A DNA stretch of 40,250 nucleotides from an uncultured Coriobacteriia bacterium (GCA_927439865.1 CAKMKD010000127.1:1-40250), one strand, 5' to 3'. Shown: positions 8,698-16,154, numbered from the stretch's first letter. Notes: generated from the letters alone by a model not told the origin. Made by a program: numbers and translations.

Positions 8698-10683
8698 GTG
8701 AATCCGTCCCGCCTTGCCCGCATACTGAAAGTGCTCGCGGGTCTGCTCGCGGGCTTTTGCCTGCTCTTCCTCGGCATCGGGGCGTATCTCTACTACCTGT
8801 CGACGACGCTTCCTGACCTCGGCGTCGACCAGTCAGCCTTCAGGCCGGCCGAGACCTCCGTTGTGTATGCCTCCGATGGCAGTGTGCTGGCCGAGTGGCA
8901 CGGCGAGCAGGACCGGACCGTCATCGCGTTCGACAAGATTCCCGGCAGCATGCGCGACGCCGTCGTTGCGATCGAAGACGAGCGTTTCTACAGTCACACG
9001 GGGGTCGACACCGAGGCGATCATGCGTGCGCTCAAAGTGAACGCCGAGAAGGGTGAGATCCGGCAAGGGGGGAGCACCATCACGCAGCAGGTGGTGAAGC
9101 TGCTCTTCACCGGTGGTGAGCGGACCATGACCCGCAAGATCCGCGAGGCTCTGATGGCGTATCAGCTGGAGACGAAAGCCGACAAAGAGAAGCTCCTCGA
9201 GACGTACCTCAACCTCGTCTACTTCGGCCAGGGGTCATACGGCGTGGAGAGCGCGGCTCACCGTTACTTCGGCAAGACGGCCACAGATCTAACGCTTTCA
9301 GAATCCGCGCTGCTCGCCGGCATCATTCAGTCGCCCACGCGCTTCAGTCCGACGGACAACATAGAGTTCTCGACCGAGCGCCGCAACGTCGTCCTCAAGA
9401 AGATGCTCGAGCTCGGTTACATCACACCGCAAGAGGAGCAGCGTGCCCGGAGCGTCGAGGTAACCCTTGCCCCATCCGCCGAGGAAGCAGCGATCGCGCC
9501 GTACTTCGTCGAGTACGTGAAGCAGGATCTCATCGACGCGCTCGGCTCGGAGCTGGTATTCCAGGGCGGCCTGCGAGTGCAGACGTCGCTCTCTCCGCCG
9601 GTGCAGCGCGCCGCAGAAGAGGCCGCGAGTGCGCTGCTTTCAGCGAAAGGTGACCCGGCGGTGGCGCTGGTGTGCCTCGACCACACAACCGGAGACGTAA
9701 TCGCGATGGTGGGCGGACGCAACTTCGACACCGACAAGTTCAATCTCGCCGTACAGGGGCGGCGCCAGCCCGGCTCGGCATTCAAGCCGTTTGTGCTTGC
9801 GACGGCGCTGAGCCAGGGTGTTCGGCCCACCGATGTCTTCTCTGCAGCGCCGTACTCCGTCGAGGTCACGGACGGGGTGTGGAACGTCCAGAACTACGAG
9901 AACGCGGTGACGAGCGGTTCGATGACGCTGTCGGCCGCCACCAACTGGTCAGTGAACGCCGTTTACGCCCGTCTCATCATGAAGGTCGGTGCCGCGAACG
10001 TCGTGAAGACAGCGGCAGCGATGGGCATCACGACACCGCTCGACCCGAATCCTGCCATCGCGCTTGGCGGTCTCAAGACGGGTGTCTCGCCGCTTGAGAT
10101 GGCGTCTGCCTACGGGACCATCGCCTCGGGTGGTATCCGCCGAAACCCGTCTGGGATCGTGCGTGTCACAAACGGCGCGGGTGAGACGATCTACGCGCCC
10201 GAACGTACCGAAGTACGCGCGATTGACGAGCGCGTTGCCAAGACCACAAGCGCGATGCTCCACGATGTCGTCGAGACCGGGACAGGGCAGGCCGCCCGGA
10301 TCAGCACGTGGTCGGCGGGGAAGACGGGCACCACGCAGGCACACAGGGATGCCTGGTTCGTCGGGTATAGCGCTCGGCTATGTACGGCAGTCTGGGTGGG
10401 TCACCCCGAGGGACAGGTCTCGATGACGAACGTGCACGGCATCAAGGTGACAGGCGGGAGTTACCCCGCGAAGATATGGCAGCGATTCATGCAGAAGGCC
10501 CTGGTGGTGCGCGGTACCGTCGATCCGCCGACCGGTACCGCCGAAGACGCCCCTCCGGGCTCGCAGGTGCGCGTGATCATCTGCACGGATAGCCTTCTGC
10601 TTGCCAATCTGCGCTGCCCGAGCACCATCGAGATGTACCTTGAGTCGGAGCTGGCCAAGCGCAGTACCTGCACGGTGCACTGA
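8698..10683 (+). CDS. Class A penicillin-binding protein (transglycosylase/transpeptidase)
   Basis: The product has 661 residues from GTG 8698; GGAGG at 8689-8693 lies four bases upstream, whereas the in-frame ATG at 8611 lacks a site. After one membrane anchor (about 10-35) comes a GT51 glycosyltransferase with 'EDERFYSHTGVD' (catalytic Glu) and 'GGSTITQQVVK'. The transpeptidase domain has SAFK (SxxK, catalytic Ser), SVN (SxN) and KTGTT (KTG). The enzyme polymerises lipid II and cross-links glycan strands outside the membrane, and is the target of beta-lactams. All catalytic motifs are intact. The C-terminus carries three cysteines ('VIICTDS', 'NLRCPST', 'RSTCTVH') that may form disulfides outside the cell. 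Confidence 0.96.
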   Translation: MNPSRLARILKVLAGLLAGFCLLFLGIGAYLYYLSTTLPDLGVDQSAFRPAETSVVYASDGSVLAEWHGEQDRTVIAFDKIPGSMRDAVVAIEDERFYSHTGVDTEAIMRALKVNAEKGEIRQGGSTITQQVVKLLFTGGERTMTRKIREALMAYQLETKADKEKLLETYLNLVYFGQGSYGVESAAHRYFGKTATDLTLSESALLAGIIQSPTRFSPTDNIEFSTERRNVVLKKMLELGYITPQEEQRARSVEVTLAPSAEEAAIAPYFVEYVKQDLIDALGSELVFQGGLRVQTSLSPPVQRAAEEAASALLSAKGDPAVALVCLDHTTGDVIAMVGGRNFDTDKFNLAVQGRRQPGSAFKPFVLATALSQGVRPTDVFSAAPYSVEVTDGVWNVQNYENAVTSGSMTLSAATNWSVNAVYARLIMKVGAANVVKTAAAMGITTPLDPNPAIALGGLKTGVSPLEMASAYGTIASGGIRRNPSGIVRVTNGAGETIYAPERTEVRAIDERVAKTTSAMLHDVVETGTGQAARISTWSAGKTGTTQAHRDAWFVGYSARLCTAVWVGHPEGQVSMTNVHGIKVTGGSYPAKIWQRFMQKALVVRGTVDPPTGTAEDAPPGSQVRVIICTDSLLLANLRCPSTIEMYLESELAKRSTCTVH

Positions 10684-10973
10684 TGAGTCACGCAGACCAC
10701 TACCGCGAGCTGCAGGTGTCGCGAGATGCCGAGCTCGAGGTGATTGAGAAGGCGTACAGGGCGCTGGCGCTCAAGTATCATCCGGACACCGGCGTCTCGG
10801 GCGACGCCGTCCGCATGCAACGCATCAACGCTGCGTACCGGGTGCTGCGCGAACCGTCAGAGCGCGCCCGTTACGACCACACCCTCTTCGGTGAGGTTCC
10901 CTCCGGGTGGGACGTGTTCTGGGACGCCGGGCTGGTGGGCCTGTACCGCCAGAGACATCGGCGGAGAAGCTGA
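10683..10973 (+). CDS. Short J-domain (DnaJ-like) protein
   Basis: The 96-residue product begins at ATG 10683, whose A is the last base of the penicillin-binding protein stop (TGATG), so the two are translationally coupled. Residues 5-65 form a J-domain with the HPD motif ('LALKYHPDTG') that stimulates the ATPase of DnaK. The Gly/Phe region, zinc finger and C-terminal substrate domains of full DnaJ are absent. It may recruit DnaK to a specific client. Coupling with a membrane-bound wall synthase suggests a link to its folding or assembly, which is inference. Confidence 0.88.
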   Translation: MSHADHYRELQVSRDAELEVIEKAYRALALKYHPDTGVSGDAVRMQRINAAYRVLREPSERARYDHTLFGEVPSGWDVFWDAGLVGLYRQRHRRRS

Positions 10974-10999
10974 ACGGCCCGGGCATGTGCCCGGGCCGT
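10974..10999. terminator. Hairpin between convergent genes
   Basis: An 11-bp perfect GC-rich stem (ACGGCCCGGGC with GCCCGGGCCGT) closes a four-base loop. It starts one base after the J-domain stop and 26 bases before the stop of the minus-strand thioredoxin-fold gene, so it can serve both strands. Neither side has a clear run of T, so the terminator call rests on stem strength and position. Confidence 0.7.
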
Positions 11000-11024
11000 C
11001 TGTGTTCGGGATGCTCGTGCGTCG

Positions 11025-11357
11025 CTAGCAGGCGCTATTGAGCTTCGTCTGGACGGCCCGAAGAATGGCCGGGTACGAGACGGCTCCTTCGTACATGGGC
11101 TCACCGTCGATGACCGTGACCGGGTACACGAGGCCCTGGTCCCTGATCTGCTCGACCAGCTCGGTGCGTTCCGTCACCGTTTCTGCTCTGCTGGTGTCGT
11201 AGTAGAGAATCCGCGCGGCATCGCCGAAGCGGTTCTCCATTTCGGAGCGGATGATCTCGGTGATCTCCTCCGGAGACCACGTGGGACCTCAACCGCCGCT
11301 GTAACAAGTGCTCTCGGCCGGGAAGTCGAACACTTCGACGGTGACGATCTTGTCCAT
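11025..11357 (-). CDS. Thioredoxin-fold protein with in-frame TGA, probable selenoprotein
   Basis: Read through a TGA at 11291-11289, the frame runs from ATG 11357 (GGGGG four bases upstream) to 11025 and encodes 110 residues. The TGA is codon 23, in 'TCYSGG-U-GPTWSPEE'. This context resembles the Cys pocket of ArsD-like proteins (CC....CGP..DPEL), with U in the place of the last Cys. The C-terminal half ('YPVTVIDGEPMYEGAVSYPAILRAV') is like YuzD/thioredoxin-like proteins. Past the TGA, a 9-bp hairpin fits bacterial SECIS rules. Conserved-looking sequence on both sides argues against a dead gene. A Cys-to-stop mutation or sequencing error remains the alternative. It follows the ferredoxin gene by 10 nt. 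I expect a redox or metal/sulfur-handling role. Confidence 0.72.
11260..11280 (-). promoter_or_regulatory. Candidate bacterial SECIS element
   Basis: In the minus-strand mRNA, GUGGUCUCC pairs with GGAGAUCAC over nine base pairs (one G-U), closing the loop GGA. Seventeen bases separate the UGA from the apical loop, and the loop begins with G. These fit the known bacterial SECIS pattern (short stem, loop 16-37 bases after UGA, a G in the first two loop positions). The element would be bound by SelB to insert selenocysteine. It lies inside the coding region, as bacterial SECIS elements do. Confidence 0.6.
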
Positions 11358-11367
11358 GGTGCCCCCT

Positions 11368-11571
11368 TTATCCAAGGTTGACAGCCCCTCCGGGGCAGAC
11401 TCTGGCGCAGATTCCGCATCCCACGCACAACTCTTCTCTAACGGTGTAGCCGTTTGAACCAGGGTACACCCCGCCCGGAAGAGGCACGATCGCATCTCTC
11501 GGGCACACACGTCGAGCTGGACAAGCAGGTGACCTGTCGCAGGCCGCGCTATTGATGCTCACGCTCTGCAC
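11368..11571 (-). CDS. Small ferredoxin with incomplete second cluster
   Basis: The 67-residue protein starts at GTG 11571, with GGGAG at 11581-11585 nine bases upstream. It has seven cysteines: 11, 17 and 23 in '[14 protein letters not shown]', and 49, 52, 55 and 59 in '[12 protein letters not shown]'. A typical 2[4Fe-4S] ferredoxin needs eight. The second group plus Cys23 gives one normal cluster; only Cys11, Cys17 and Cys59 remain for the other, so it may be [3Fe-4S], use another ligand, or be absent. The protein should carry low-potential electrons in the cytoplasm. It is the first gene of the operon with the thioredoxin-fold protein and is a likely electron partner for it. Confidence 0.88.
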   Translation of the reverse strand: MQSVSINSAACDRSPACPARRVCPRDAIVPLPGGVYPGSNGYTVREELCVGCGICARVCPGGAVNLG

Positions 11572-11610
11572 TTTGTATCGCTCCCTGTTCTTCGGATGAA
11601 CCGTCGAGCG

Positions 11611-11640
11611 ATTGTATACCCCATGGGGTATCTATTGCAA
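11611..11640 (-). promoter_or_regulatory. Promoter of ferredoxin operon with CsoR/CstR-type operator
   Basis: On the minus strand TTGCAA (11640-11635) and TACAAT (11616-11611) form -35 and -10 boxes 18 bases apart. Nearly the whole spacer is a perfect 16-bp palindrome, ATACCCCATGGGGTAT (11616-11631). An AT-flanked G/C-tract palindrome of this form is typical for CsoR/CstR/FrmR-family repressors, which sense copper, persulfide/sulfite or aldehydes. A repressor bound here would block RNA polymerase directly. No such repressor gene lies in the window. Confidence 0.72.
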
Positions 11641-11774
11641 CAGTCTGTGCCCGGAGGATTCCACCCGGTACTCCATATTCATGCCGCATCTGCACGGGCG
11701 AGCACGGGTCGGATACTATGGAACCGAAAGCACCGTCGCTTGGCGAGTGTGCACATGGCGAGACAGGAGTTGCC

Positions 11775-12935
11775 GTGAGTGAGGAAACGAGGCTCGGGGG
11801 AACCGGTCGCAACATGCTGCGGCTTATGCTTGGCGCTGGCCTGATAATCGGTCTGGCGTTCCCCCTGTTCGCCCGGTTGTTCGTGGACCCCAAGAGCACC
11901 GTCGCCTGGTGGCTGTTCTTCTTCTCGTGCATTGGTGCGGGTCTGGGTATGGGCGCGCTCTGTCACCTGGCGGCATTCCGGCTCTCCGAGCAGGTGCTCG
12001 CCCGGGTGCTCGGGGTCGCCGGGCGTTCGTTAGGTGTTGCAGTGCACGATATCAAGGGACTTGATCCTCTAGCAGGTGAATTACAGCGCGTGCTATCGAA
12101 CGCTTCCAGCCTGCTCGATCAGATTCGTGCGGCGAACACGAACATCCGTTCACTTACGGCCGAGGTTCTCGCCGCCACCGAACAGCAGGCATCGGGCGCG
12201 GCGGAGCAGGCAGCAGCGGTGACGCAGACCTCGGCAACGGTCGAGGAACTCGCGCAGACCTCAAGCCAGATCGCCGACAACTCCGAGTCCGTCGTACGCG
12301 TTGCCGAGCGAACGCTTGCGAGTGCCGAGGAGGGCATGGACGCCGTTCACCAGACGAGCGCCGGCATCGAGGACATTCGGCTGAGCACGCAGCAGTCCTC
12401 GGATCGTATCCTTGCCCTTGGCGAGCGGAGCCAGGAAATCGGACGGGTCCTCACGATCATCGACGAGATTGCCGAGCAGACGAAGATTCTGGCGCTGAAC
12501 GCTGCGATCGAAGCAGCGCGAGCCGGGGAGGCGGGCAAGGGCTTCTCGGTCGTCGCCGAGGAGATTCGCAAGCTGGCCGAGTCGGTCACAGAGTCAACAC
12601 AGGAGATCGGCCGCGTGGTGCGCGAGATCCAGGCGTCGACGGCAGCGCTCGTCATGCAGACCGAGAAGGCGGCGAACAAGGTGCAGGAGGGGCTTCAGCT
12701 CGCCTCGCACACCCAGAACGCGCTTGAGCGCATCGTCTCTCAGGTCGAAGAGACCACCGACGCGGCGAAGCAGATCTCTATCGCCACGCAGCAGCAGAGG
12801 ACGGCCTCCGATCAGGTGGTCATTTCGATGAAGGAAGTCGCCACCGTCTCGCAGCAGGCAGCCCAGGCGTCGAGGCAGATATCTGCGGCCATCGTCGAGC
12901 TTAATACGCTCGCCGACAGCATGGTTGTGCGCTGA
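11775..12935 (+). CDS. Methyl-accepting chemotaxis protein without sensor domain
   Basis: The 386-residue product begins at GTG 11775 with AGGAG at 11765-11769; the in-frame ATG at 11718 has no such site. Two membrane helices (about residues 15-33 and 43-65) are joined by only a few residues, so there is no periplasmic ligand domain. No clear HAMP domain follows. The rest is the long helical signalling domain, with the highly conserved hairpin tip '[19 protein letters not shown]' that binds CheA/CheW. It could sense membrane state, redox or a cytoplasmic signal. No che or flagellar gene is in the window; pilT is the only motility gene. Confidence 0.92.
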   Translation: MSEETRLGGTGRNMLRLMLGAGLIIGLAFPLFARLFVDPKSTVAWWLFFFSCIGAGLGMGALCHLAAFRLSEQVLARVLGVAGRSLGVAVHDIKGLDPLAGELQRVLSNASSLLDQIRAANTNIRSLTAEVLAATEQQASGAAEQAAAVTQTSATVEELAQTSSQIADNSESVVRVAERTLASAEEGMDAVHQTSAGIEDIRLSTQQSSDRILALGERSQEIGRVLTIIDEIAEQTKILALNAAIEAARAGEAGKGFSVVAEEIRKLAESVTESTQEIGRVVREIQASTAALVMQTEKAANKVQEGLQLASHTQNALERIVSQVEETTDAAKQISIATQQQRTASDQVVISMKEVATVSQQAAQASRQISAAIVELNTLADSMVVR

Positions 12936-13402
12936 TGTCCGGCCTGAAGGAGCGACTGCTCGAGCTGGGTCTCGTGCTCCCGGATGTCGCAGCAGCGCTT
13001 GGCTCGTACGTGCCCGCGGTTAGGACCAGTGCTCTCGTCTTCACATCCGGACAACTGCCGCTTCGTGAAGGCGAGCTGCTCGCGCGCGGCAAGGTTGGGG
13101 ATGAGGTTTCCGGGGATGTCGCCAGAGAGTGCGCTCAGCGATGTGCTCTCAATGCGCTCGCCGCTGCCGCTACGGTGTGTGACCTTGATACCGTGTGTCG
13201 CGTCGTACGTGTGACAGGATATGTTGCATCAGCACCATCCTTCACCGGGCAGCCTGCGGTCGTGAACGGTGCGAGCGATTTGCTTGTCGAGCTCTTTGGC
13301 GAGGCGGGCCTCCATGCGCGTGAGGCCGTAGGTGTGGCGGCATTGCCGCTCGATGCGCCCGTAGAGATCTCGCTGGTGCTTGAGCTCGCACCGACTGCGT
13401 AG
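12935..13402 (+). CDS. RidA (YjgF/UK114) family protein
   Basis: This 155-residue protein starts at ATG 12935, overlapping the stop of the chemoreceptor gene by one base (TGATG). The fold signature '[11 protein letters not shown]' near residue 33 and the end '[23 protein letters not shown]' match the longer RidA subgroup of about 150 residues. RidA proteins hydrolyse reactive enamine/imine intermediates made by PLP enzymes. This subgroup carries '[14 protein letters not shown]' in place of 'RxxVxVxxLPxxxxVEI'; the imine-binding Arg of classic RidA is not evident, so activity as a deaminase is uncertain. Confidence 0.9.
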   Translation: MSGLKERLLELGLVLPDVAAALGSYVPAVRTSALVFTSGQLPLREGELLARGKVGDEVSGDVARECAQRCALNALAAAATVCDLDTVCRVVRVTGYVASAPSFTGQPAVVNGASDLLVELFGEAGLHAREAVGVAALPLDAPVEISLVLELAPTA

Positions 13403-13799
13403 AGGGCTTATCGCTGCGCGTGGCCCTGATATGACCTCGCCGCCGTATTGTCCATTCATGGAGGTTCATTTAGAGTTACCACGGTGGGCGGCTGAGGGGC
13501 TGCCCGTAGCGGCCTGTCGGACTCGGGATGCAAAGAGGGAGAGATGCGCAGGTCAGGGGTTCCCTGGCCGGGTTCAAGGACCGCTTCCGCGCGCTTGTCG
13601 CGCGCCGGTCATCGTGGGAGCAGTCCCACGCTCCAGGAGCGATGCAACGATTTGCTGTATCCATGTCTGGAATCTTGCAGGGGAGTGGGCGCCGACGGCG
13701 AACACCCAAGAAGGGACGTAGAAGCCGTCTCTCGTTCGTGCTGCGCGTCAGGCGCGAATAGGTGCGGCTCTGGGAGTGGGCAGGGAAGGTAGGGAGGCT
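13403..13799. other. Intergenic stretch between RidA and cytochrome genes
   Basis: These 397 bases hold no convincing intact gene. A 7-bp stem with a four-base loop (CGTGGGA-GCAG-TCCCACG) lies at 13613-13630 and could end or pause transcription. A possible relic of a cytochrome N-terminus lies at 13528-13761 (listed separately). Two G-rich sites just before 13800 can serve as ribosome binding sites for the cytochrome gene. I see no tRNA, and no clear -35/-10 pair. Confidence 0.6.
13528..13761 (+). pseudogene. Possible relic of a cytochrome 5' region
   Basis: An open frame of 77 residues has 'SLAGFKD' at residues 12-18, identical to residues 5-11 of the downstream cytochrome. At DNA level five of those seven codons differ and all changes are at silent positions apart from one first-position Leu change, so the match reflects protein-level conservation or an old duplication, not a recent repeat. 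No membrane anchor and no haem motif follow; the rest is basic and low in complexity. It may be a decayed paralogue or a chance frame; confidence is low. Confidence 0.25.
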
Positions 13800-15893
13800 A
13801 TGGCAAAGCTGTCATTGGCAGGGTTCAAAGACCCGGTTCGACGGCCTCGGTACATCATCTGGAGTGGTGCTGTACTTCTCGGATTGGCCGCGTTCATCGT
13901 CGTCGCATTCACTGCGACGTCGACGTACTGGTTCTGCAACTCGCTGTGCCACTCGGTTCAAGACGACGCCATGCGGACGTATGACAGGGGCTCGCACAAC
14001 ATGGTCTCGTGCCTGTCGTGCCATGAGCCGGTCAATGCGGATCCGCTGACGTTCGCGTACTACAAGGCCAAGGCCGGCGTGATCGGTGCGTATGAGTTGT
14101 ACACGAAAACAAACCATACACCGCTCAACGCCGAGAGCAAGCTGGCCCTGAACCCGAAACACATGGGTTCCGAGCAGTGCACGCAGTGCCACTCGGAGAA
14201 CCGCGTGATCACGCCCAGTGCGGGCATCCTGATCGATCATGAGGTTCATGACGAGAAAGAGATCCACTGCACCGTTTGCCACAACCGTGTTGCTCATCCC
14301 GAGCGCGACTACGAGATGATCAACAAGAGTCCGCGTACCGGCGAAATCTCGCCCAAGCACGCGGACTTCATGACGATGACAGCGTGTTTCCGCTGCCATA
14401 CCCTCACTGACGAAGCTCCGCCCAAGGGTATCAAGGCGCCGGGCAAGTGCTCGTCGTGCCACCCCGCCGACTTCAAGCTCAAGCCATCGAACCACGAGGC
14501 CGCCGATTTCTACCCCAAGGGCCACGCGGAGCTCGCGGAGGCTCGTGTCGACCGGGCGACTGGTCTTCCCACCTTCGAGCTTATGGGCGAAGAGGAGTCG
14601 GCAACGCACGCCGCGGAGTTGGCTGAGGAAGAGGGCGCTGCAGAGGGCAAGGCTTCCGATTACGGCGGCTCCTCCGCAAAGCATGACGTCTTCGAGATCT
14701 CGAAGGTCGAGTCCATCAACTACTGCAGCACCTGCCACGTCGTCGACAAGTTCTGCGGCGACTGCCACGGCATGGGCATGCCGCACTCTGAGGAGTTCAA
14801 GACCAAGTCGCACCCAGAGGTCGCCAAGACCAAGATGGACAAGTGCGACCTGTGCCACCAGGTGAAGAAGACGGACTATCTGTTCTGTAACAACTGCCAC
14901 CACGGCAGCGCGTCCAAGTGGACGTACGATCCCAAGGTCAAGTGGGCGACGCAGCACGCGAAGGCGGTGACCACGAACGGTGTGGCCGGTTGCCTCGGGG
15001 CGTGCCATGATCAGAAGTTCTGCGTGGACTGCCACACCAAGACCAAGCCGGTTCCCACGTCCCACAAAGACGCGAAGTGGCTGCGCGACAAGCTGACGGT
15101 GACCAAGTACGGTAGCGCGGCCGCTGAGCCGTCTGGCAAGCATGCGCTTGCCGCCGTTAAGGCCATCGACAGCTGCGAGGTGTGTCACGGTTCAGGTGGC
15201 ACCGGTTCGAAGTTCTGCAAGGGCTGTCACGGCATGGATATGCCGCACCCCGACACATTCAAAAAGAACCACGTGTCAGGAGCTAAGACGCCCAAGCTCT
15301 GCTCGAACTGCCATACGTTCAAGGAGCTCTGCTCGGACTGCCATCACACTGGTGCGAAGAACGGTGTCGCGTGGCAGAAGCAGCACCCGGTTCCGGTCGC
15401 CGCGAGTGGCGCAGCTCCGTGCTTCGAGAAGTGCCACGAGGACAAGCAGTTCTGCGTGAGCTGCCACACGAAGCTCAACGCCCTGCCTAAGTCACACACC
15501 GCCAAGGACTGGACGCGGAACCTCGCGCTCGGGAAGGCCGCTGGCCACAGCACGTCGTTCAAGGCCCAGGCCGATAGCTGTGAGTACTGTCATGGAACGG
15601 GCGGAGCAGAGGCCAAGTTCTGCAAGAGCTGTCACGTCTTGCCGATGCCGCACCCCGGCACGTTCAAGGACACGCACAAGGCCGACTTCGTAGCGAAGAA
15701 GCTGACCGAGAAGTCCTGCCAGAACTGCCACAACCAGTTCTTCTGCGACAACTGTCACCATCCCGGTGCCAGCGCAAGCCAGGCGTGGCGCACGTACCAC
15801 CCGAACCTTGTGAAGAAGGACGGTGCGGAACCGTGCTTCAAGTGCCACAAGCCGACGTCTTGCTCGTACTGTCACGTGCGACTGAACAGGTAG
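13800..15893 (+). CDS. Membrane-anchored 24-haem cytochrome c
   Basis: The 697-residue protein starts at ATG 13800. One membrane helix (about 18-41) anchors it, and everything after faces outward. I count 21 CxxCH and three CxxxCH motifs (CNSLCH, CLGACH, CFEKCH), so 24 haem sites. The first six lie in an N-terminal part that opens like NapC/NrfH quinol dehydrogenases. An acidic linker (about 255-295) follows. Then come three tandem modules, starting near residues 309, 459 and 594, each with six motifs in the same order and a shared 'PMPH/GMPH' after the second. This suggests quinol oxidation at the membrane and electron conduction across the wall. No other cytochrome or maturation gene is near. 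Confidence 0.95.
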   Translation: MAKLSLAGFKDPVRRPRYIIWSGAVLLGLAAFIVVAFTATSTYWFCNSLCHSVQDDAMRTYDRGSHNMVSCLSCHEPVNADPLTFAYYKAKAGVIGAYELYTKTNHTPLNAESKLALNPKHMGSEQCTQCHSENRVITPSAGILIDHEVHDEKEIHCTVCHNRVAHPERDYEMINKSPRTGEISPKHADFMTMTACFRCHTLTDEAPPKGIKAPGKCSSCHPADFKLKPSNHEAADFYPKGHAELAEARVDRATGLPTFELMGEEESATHAAELAEEEGAAEGKASDYGGSSAKHDVFEISKVESINYCSTCHVVDKFCGDCHGMGMPHSEEFKTKSHPEVAKTKMDKCDLCHQVKKTDYLFCNNCHHGSASKWTYDPKVKWATQHAKAVTTNGVAGCLGACHDQKFCVDCHTKTKPVPTSHKDAKWLRDKLTVTKYGSAAAEPSGKHALAAVKAIDSCEVCHGSGGTGSKFCKGCHGMDMPHPDTFKKNHVSGAKTPKLCSNCHTFKELCSDCHHTGAKNGVAWQKQHPVPVAASGAAPCFEKCHEDKQFCVSCHTKLNALPKSHTAKDWTRNLALGKAAGHSTSFKAQADSCEYCHGTGGAEAKFCKSCHVLPMPHPGTFKDTHKADFVAKKLTEKSCQNCHNQFFCDNCHHPGASASQAWRTYHPNLVKKDGAEPCFKCHKPTSCSYCHVRLNR

Positions 15894-15922
15894 CACGCGA
15901 GTACGCGTGATCGTTAGGCAGG

Positions 15923-15953
15923 GGCGCCCGGCCGAGTCAATCGGCCGGGCGCC
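15923..15953 (+). terminator. Terminator after cytochrome gene
   Basis: A 13-bp perfect stem (GGCGCCCGGCCGA with its complement) closes the loop GTCAA and is followed by TTCTCGTT, a weak T-rich tail. It begins 30 bases after the cytochrome stop and separates that gene from tRNA-Pro. Confidence 0.82.
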
Positions 15954-15997
15954 TTCTCGTTATCGTCAGGAAGTTCCAGACGACCTTGCCAAATGCT

Positions 15998-16026
15998 TTG
16001 CTCTCGAGGGTGTGACCATGTATCAT
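15998..16026 (+). promoter_or_regulatory. Promoter of tRNA-Pro
   Basis: TTGCTC (15998-16003) and TATCAT (16021-16026) form -35 and -10 boxes with a 17-base spacer. The tRNA begins ten bases after the -10 box, as expected for a tRNA promoter. Confidence 0.6.
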
Positions 16027-16036
16027 AGCGGCTCGT

Positions 16037-16113
16037 CGGGATGTGGCTCAGCTTGGTAGAGCGCTGCGTTCGGGACGCAGAGGTCGTGGGTTCGAATCCC
16101 GCCATCCCGACCA
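16037..16113 (+). tRNA. tRNA-Pro (anticodon CGG)
   Basis: The 77-base gene folds into a full cloverleaf. The acceptor arm CGGGATG pairs with CATCCCG, the D-arm contains 'GGCTCAGCTTGGTAGAGC', and the anticodon arm CTGCG/CGCAG encloses TTCGGGA, giving CGG. The T-arm has GTGGG/TTCGAAT/CCCGC. The CCA end is encoded. It reads the proline codon CCG, common in this GC-rich DNA. Confidence 0.97.
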
Positions 16114-16124
16114 TCGAAATCCCG

Positions 16125-16154
16125 CGGCAGGTGCGACCTATGGTCGACCTGCCG
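16125..16154 (+). terminator. Hairpin after tRNA-Pro
   Basis: CGGCAGGT and CGACC pair with GGTCG and ACCTGCCG, with one bulged G and the loop TAT, followed by TTGTCGTTCTT. It lies between the tRNA and the DUF2085 gene and can act as terminator or attenuator, since the gene's ribosome binding site starts 12 bases later. Confidence 0.65.

Noticed and set aside
8022-8816. Plus-strand frame overlapping the minus-strand membrane protein and the penicillin-binding protein start
   Set aside because: The minus-strand product has regular membrane segments; the plus-strand one is Ala/Arg-rich without pattern.
11289-11291. TGA as an ordinary stop, leaving two short frames
   Set aside because: The downstream piece would start at an internal ATG (11240) with no ribosome site, and the two pieces together fit one thioredoxin-fold protein. 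I therefore kept a single read-through gene, with the doubt stated.
13403-13799. tRNA-Sec (selC) in the gap before the cytochrome gene
   Set aside because: I looked for a long-acceptor tRNA with anticodon TCA and found no such fold here; the hairpin at 13613-13630 is too small.
13812-15188. Minus-strand frame of 458 residues opposite the cytochrome gene
   Set aside because: The plus strand encodes a cytochrome with 24 haem motifs; the other strand only mirrors its codon bias and lacks domains.
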